In this document: piece after piece, positions 59,286-64,000 of the stretch | Position numbering within the stretch: position 1 is the stretch's first letter | Layout: each line of letters opens with the position of its first letter | Assembly (NCBI GenBank): GCA_019915135.1 | Contig: JAHLMK010000001.1 | Span: 2,108,001 to 2,172,000 of the forward strand | Direction: 5' to 3' | Length of the DNA: 64,000 nt | From: Strobilurus pachycystidiatus | Lineage: Eukaryota; Basidiomycota; Agaricomycetes; Agaricales; Physalacriaceae | Made by a program: the position numbers and the translations under genes | The notes under the pieces: model-generated | Told to the model about the DNA's origin: nothing | The model's database searches: none | The model's input: only the letters and a program-made list of their open reading frames with translations

Positions 59286-61668
59286 ATGGCAAGAATTCGA
59301 TCGAGCCCTATCAGTCGCTTGCCAGTGGAGACTCTTACTGAGGTAAAGTCTATCTACTCCCACCAGCCATCGAGGACTACGCTCACTTGCTCAGATCGTC
59401 CGGCTCGTCCACCCGAGAGATATCCTCAGTCTCATCCGGGTTGATAAAACCACTCGCTCTCTTCTCCTCCGAGACTCCGCGCTGGCCATCTGGAAAAGCT
59501 CGGTCCATAACCTCCCCGGCCCGCCAATGCCTGCATTCCCGCCTGGCCTGAACCCTGCTCAATGGGTAAACCTGCTCTTTGGATCGCACTGTAGTGTGAG
59601 TTTCGTATACCAAGCACGGCACACTCGTTAACAGTGTCTGCCACTTAGTTCTGTGGACAAAGTATCTCTGAATTCGTCATCAGACGAGAATTCGCGTTGC
59701 GCTTCATCGCCTGTGATGATTGTTTTCTAGCACAGTGAGTCTCTTTACCATCTTTTGATGAACAGACTCATGAATAAATTCCTCAGACGGAAGACACTCG
59801 CTGAAATTCAAGATATCTACACACAAGTCGCGTTCGGGCCCGATCTCGTCAATGATATCTGGAAATCCCTCATCACCGTCAGTGCGTATATCATTCCACA
59901 GATTTGAGGCGTACCATTGATCTCGACAACTTCCAGAGAAAGATCTATCCCAGGAAGCAGACGATGTATGCTGTCTCCGCGACTTCCAGGCCGTATTTCT
60001 GTCCATCCGCTCTATGACCAAAAGCAAACGAAAGGCTTTCTTCCTCGGGCTGGCGGCGGAGAACAAGCGTCTTGAACATCACAGAGTAAGCCACCATGAG
60101 CTCCACCCAAAAAGTTACAAAACACTGAGACTGTGATACAGTATGCTGTCGAGGTCAGATCTTGGAGAGACGGCCATTTGGTGGCGGAATTCCAGGATAA
60201 GAACCTCCACAGAGTACAGCGTATACAATCTCGCATCGACAAGTATGTTGCATATCTTTGTCTTCTCCCTTGGAACAGATCTGATTCCGTCTTCTCCCAG
60301 GATGAGCAAGCATCTCGCCGAATTGGGCTACGCACACGAAATAGCCATTCTCAAGCATTCTTATGGTATGAGGACTCACTGCTATGTGGACCCCAGGACG
60401 CAAGACGTTCCCTTCCTCTCCGATGCGGGTGAGTCTCGTCTCTCCCTCAACGGCCCCCTGCTCAATCAATCTAGAATGGAATACGATCAAACCGCTGATG
60501 TGCGAGTTCATGGAGAAAGAACGCGCTCAGAGACTCCAACCCTCCTATCAGGCGAGCATCGAAAGGCGCATCGATCTCGCTGTGCAACGGGTGGTCGGGC
60601 CGTTGAAGCAGCAGTATTGGATCAAGAATGATTGGTATATCCCGTCCCTTGCCGACATCATGAACTTCCCCACCCCGTCTGTGGACAACCTCTGGTGCAA
60701 GGAGGCTGGCCGGACTCCGACTCTGCGCGACGCGGTGGTCCTCCCCTACGAGCAGGAGGAGTTCGCGACTTCCGAAAACGCCTTGCAGGCCCTCACATCC
60801 GAGCTATACAACGCCTATGAAGAATGGCAAAACGGCGTGCACAACGATCTCCTCTTGGTGACCTTTGAGGGCACGCCGTCATCAGTCAAGAAGTATCCGA
60901 AAGACGTCTTTCTGCCGTCGCGGGTGGTCACTTGCAAGGGATGCGCGCTGCCTGTCTTCTGGCCGGAGGTGCTCACGCATCGCTGCGAAGATAAGAAGGG
61001 CCAGCTTCCGGAGGACCCACAGTTGTGGTCGAAAGATCGGTTCAAAGTGAATCACAAGACCCGGGCGCTCATGTCGCGGATGATTATGTATTTGGGACTT
61101 GATCCCGAGCAAGCGACTGTCAAGGATCTTGATGCGCTCAAGATCTATCTGTGGTGGGCAGTCGTGGACTCGGAAACTGGACGAAAATATCGAGTCTACT
61201 ATGGGTGGCGCAAATTCGTCGGTCTACCTTCTGTGCCTTTCGCTTGTCGCTGAATTCTCCGGTTTTTAGATACACGAATTTGCAGCGTGCGAACAATATG
61301 ACGACCTGATGGCCATCTTCGATCGGAAGCAAGCCAACATAACACCTTGGGCTGAACTCGAAGGAAAGCAGGTGAAGTTATTGGACGAGTCGTCTCATTT
61401 GTACCACGCATGCACAAAGTGCACTGGCCACTCTAGAGTCGATAGACTGATGACATTTGAGAATATGGTCAAGCATTATAGCCATCAGTGAGTTCTCCTT
61501 TCCACGCGCGGTTTCCGGTGGCTCACAGTGTCTTTCAGCCACCAGGATACTCGCCTCCGAAATGGAACTCCACAACATAAGAGACATTTCTTTGTACCCT
61601 CAGTTCATTTGCCTCCACGGTGGACGTGCCATAAGTTACATATGGAGGCTGAGGCTTTCTGCACCTAG
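59286..61668 (+). CDS. F-box domain protein
   Basis: The ATG at 59286 opens MARIRSSPISRLPVETLTEI, a standard F-box start (SRLPVETLTEI), continuing VRLVHPRDILSLIRVDKTTR and LLRDSALAIWKSSVHNLPG. Further exons give a cysteine pair (FCGQSIS, CDDCFLAQ), basic helical segments (SIRSMTKSKRKAFFLGLAAE), then a long exon (about 60475-61212: MCEFMEKERAQRLQPSYQAS to YYGWRKF). After the intron at 61213-61269 the frame continues IHEFAACEQYDDLMAIFDRK and HLYHACTKC, then a last exon to the stop at 61668. C-x2-C pairs (CKGCALPVF, HACTKC) suggest a zinc-binding part. Typical of large F-box families in Agaricomycetes. Several early exon joins were not fixed. Confidence 0.65.
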
Positions 61669-61835
61669 AGCGTCTTCTTCATACTTGTACAACTATTGTA
61701 TCCCTTGCTGCCTCAGGCCAAGCCTTAATACATGGAAGCTTCCACATGAGTGACTGAACTACGCGGGGGGCGACGCGTAAAGGACGCGTTATTTATATCT
61801 GTTGTTTAGCAAGCCCTTTGCCATCAATTTCCACC

Positions 61836-62831
61836 ATGTCAGAACCTCAACCTGATTTGAATGAGGGCATTGAGTATTGGAACTCCCAACCAGCGACCTA
61901 CGATGGAGTACTGGGTGGCTTTGGCACCGGGGTAATTATTCGCCAATGCGCATCTTCATCTTCAATACTCTAACGCTCAATCCAGTCCCTTCCTCGCGTA
62001 GATGCCCTTGGATCTCGGCTCTTTCTCCTCAGCCTCCTCCCAGAGCTGTCTAAAGTCGACTCTGCTCTCAAACCGCTCAAATCGACGCAGCCACCTCGGC
62101 GAATACGTGCTCTGGACGTCGGGGCTGGCGTCGGGCGTGTTACCGCAGATACTCTCCTTCCCCTTGTTGACGATGTTCTATTGCTCGAGCCTGTTGCTCC
62201 CTTCATACAGGAAGCGCTTGCACGGGCCAAAAACCCCGATCCGGCTCTCAAAAACTGGAGGGGCCTGTCCGACAACACTACCAGTGTTACTTTTGTACAA
62301 GGCGCATTGCAAAATTTTGACCCCGCTCGGCCGTTAGGCGACCCATCCACGCAGCTCTTGGACCGAGTGGGGTACTCGCCCGACCCACCCACCGCCGATC
62401 TGGATAGTGGATTTGACGTTCTCTGGTGTCAATGGTGTTTGGGACACCTCAATGATCAGCAACTTGTGGACTTTTTCAAGCGATGCCATGCAGCGATGCG
62501 GAATCCAGGTCGGAGCGTCATAGTCGTGAAGGAGAATGTTTGCAGCGATAGTCCCGATGGTGGGCCGAAGCTATCGTTCGATGCAGAAGACTCTAGCTTA
62601 ACGAGGTTAGTATTGACATCCGTCCGATTGACTGGTCGTCATTGACATACTTTAAGATCCGATCTGGCTTGGAAACATGTCTTCTCACAAACGGGATTGA
62701 GACTGGTAAAGGAAAAGGTCCAAGAAGGTCTTCCAGAAGGACTCTACCTGGTCAAAATGCAAGTCTTTCCTCCACTGAAACTTTCGAATAACTCATAGCG
62801 TCATACGGTGTTTAGGTATGCATTACGATAG
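61836..62831 (+). CDS. Protein N-terminal Xaa-Pro-Lys methyltransferase (NTMT1/Tae1-like)
   Basis: Methylates the alpha-amino group of N-terminal X-Pro-Lys proteins, such as ribosomal proteins. Exons 61836-61931, 61986-62605, 62657-62758 and 62816-62831 give 277 aa. The family-defining start GIEYWNSQPATYDGVLGGFG is present. Motif I is RIRALDVGAGVGRVTADTL, followed by LLEPVAPFIQEA, then DVLWCQWCLGHLNDQQLVDF with the active-site region, and GRSVIVVKENVC. The last residues VKMYALR match the family end. The final intron has a GC donor (AT|GCAAGT at 62759) and the last exon contributes only five codons and the stop. The central loop (about residues 140-170) is longer than in human NTMT1 (223 aa). 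Confidence 0.85.
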
Positions 62832-62943
62832 TACGAATATAAGGTGTGATGTACAAGAATAATGAACGTCGAATCGGGATAATGTACACAAAAGAGTATC
62901 TAGATCAGTAAGTACAGGAAGCATTTCAGATGTTGTCCTTCAA
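62832..62943. other. Short intergenic region between convergent genes
   Basis: About 110 bp separate the stops of two convergent genes. No separate element seen. Confidence 0.5.
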
Positions 62944-64000
62944 CTATTCTTGGTTTACACCTGCCGACAAGCCGTCTGCCATCATCGCATCACTCAAACT
63001 ATGCTGTCGCTTGATATCTGTGCGCTCCTTGAGACCCGGAAAGGAAGAGAGAACGAGAGAGTCCAGATGAGGCCATATGTCATCGGACGCCGAACCGGTT
63101 ATGGTCTTGAGAACGAGCTTATGAGGTGGACGATCATGGAAGGAGAGTTGGTGAGGATGCTGGTGAGGGTGGCGACGAGGAACAGCCTTTGTGGGCTTGG
63201 ATGCTGATGCGGCGTAGTACGAGAGTAAAGGGGAAGTCGACGCGTAGAACTGTTCCAATCGGCGAGCGAAGATTTCCTGTGCATGGATGAGTATGTGAGA
63301 GAAGAACAAAAAAAATGGGTGCATACGGGATTGTCGTCTGGCCGCTTCGTGAGCGGCTCTCCGGTTGCGTCGTCTAGACCATCGACCTTGGGCCGGTTGT
63401 ACGACATGTTGTAAACACGCCCTGATGGAAGATGCAGCCATCGATCCGAGATGCGACTGAGAATGACTTCATCCGGCACGTCGATGTTGACAATCAAATT
63501 TAAAGGGATGCCTTTACTCCTGTGGCCTGTTCAGTATGTGACCGGAGCTTAGAAGAAAATGCTGACTTGAGGTGGTTATCTAGCATTTCACCCTGCACCA
63601 GCGTGCGCGGAAATCCATCCAGAATCCAGTGCTAGAAAAAAAAAAAGAGTCAGAGTAAAGTTTTCCGGAAGGAGATACTGGGACCTACTCGGTTGTGCAG
63701 AAAGTCGAGTTTGCTGGTGATGACCTTGAGCATGATGTCGTCCGACACAAGTCCACCTTGCGCGACGATGCTCTCCGCCATGAGCCCGACCTCAGTCCTG
63801 GATGCAGCCGGATGAGAAAAATGAACGAGATCCGGCAATAGAAGAGCGCACCCTTCCTTGATATGCTGCCTCAGCAAATCCCCGGCGGAAAGCGATAAAA
63901 TATCGTATTTTTTGACCAGACGCGCCGAGAGTGTGCCCTTGCCAGCGCCGGGCTTCCCGAACATTATCATGCGCAGATGCCGCCTGTGAGGACCAAGCGC
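62944..64000 (-). CDS. Adenylate kinase, GTP:AMP phosphotransferase type (partial at right edge)
   Basis: Five exons (64000-63852, 63797-63689, 63631-63567, 63519-63327, 63276-62944) leave 282 visible codons; the frame is open at the window edge, so the 5' end lies outside. The P-loop reads GKPGAGKGTLSARLVKKYD, followed by LSAGDLLRQHIKEG, then ILDGFPRTLVQGEMLDNH, LNLIVNIDVPDEVILSRISD, RWLHLPSGRVYNMSYNRPKV (LID region without zinc cysteines), LTKRPDDNPEIFARRLEQF, and a C-terminus extended by a His/Pro-rich segment. The LID with RWLHLPSGRVYN and no Cys fits AK3/Adk2-type mitochondrial enzymes that use GTP, but a cytosolic Adk1-type cannot be fully excluded. An ATG at 63970 (MIMFGKPGAG) is a possible short start. 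Confidence 0.85.

Noticed and set aside
1..64000. CRISPR arrays, operons, ribosome-binding sites, rRNA genes
   Set aside because: None seen, and most are not expected in a fungal nuclear genome.

Overview
This is nuclear DNA of a filamentous basidiomycete, most likely an Agaricomycete. The genes carry many short introns (mostly about 45-60 nt, GT-AG with some GC-AG). The window holds Kyakuja-Dileera-Zisupton (KDZ) transposases with CxC-type cysteine clusters, F-box-like proteins, and a SUMO-like protein family I associate with basidiomycetes. No bacterial or organellar signals were seen. All gene models were read by hand from splice signals and frame continuity. Models given exon by exon close in frame from start to stop; Spt6, Nup133, the long F-box gene and the element genes flagged below were only outlined.

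Region 1 (about 1-23.1 kb) is transposon-rich. It has a KDZ remnant (0.9-1.3 kb), an unknown gene (1.4-2.15 kb) and a complete KDZ transposase with a CxC2-type cluster (2.3-6.0 kb, 1078 aa). A second complete KDZ transposase of the same class follows in the same orientation (8.5-12.3 kb, 1084 aa). Small unknown genes lie between them. From 12.3 to 23.1 kb there is a block of four larger genes: an acidic protein with a possibly broken model (A), a third intact KDZ transposase of the CxC5/CxC6 type (B, 723 aa), an unrecognised protein of about 1.1 kaa (C), and an opposed unknown gene with a frame break in a G run (D). I infer that this block may be one large multi-gene element, or several nested ones. 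This is the best candidate in the window for an undescribed system.

Region 2 (24.3-64 kb) is ordinary gene-dense host chromosome. In order it has a DH-domain RhoGEF, an NTF2-like protein, a small unknown gene, a SUMO-like-domain protein, NAA25 (NatB auxiliary subunit), a class I SAM methyltransferase, a sphingoid long-chain base kinase, Nup133, the WD40 protein Sqt1/AAMP, a SAP-domain protein, a small unknown protein with two tiny exons, and a relative of the SUMO-like family that lacks the SUMO part. Then come RPA2, an F-box/LRR-like protein, Spt6, a RibD-type deaminase, a long F-box protein, the N-terminal Xaa-Pro-Lys methyltransferase NTMT1, and adenylate kinase, which runs off the right edge. 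Several pairs share short divergent promoters (SAP protein/small unknown, Spt6/deaminase, methyltransferase/sphingosine kinase). The host genes work mainly in chromatin, replication, protein N-terminal modification, nuclear pore and ribosome biogenesis, and do not form a pathway cluster.
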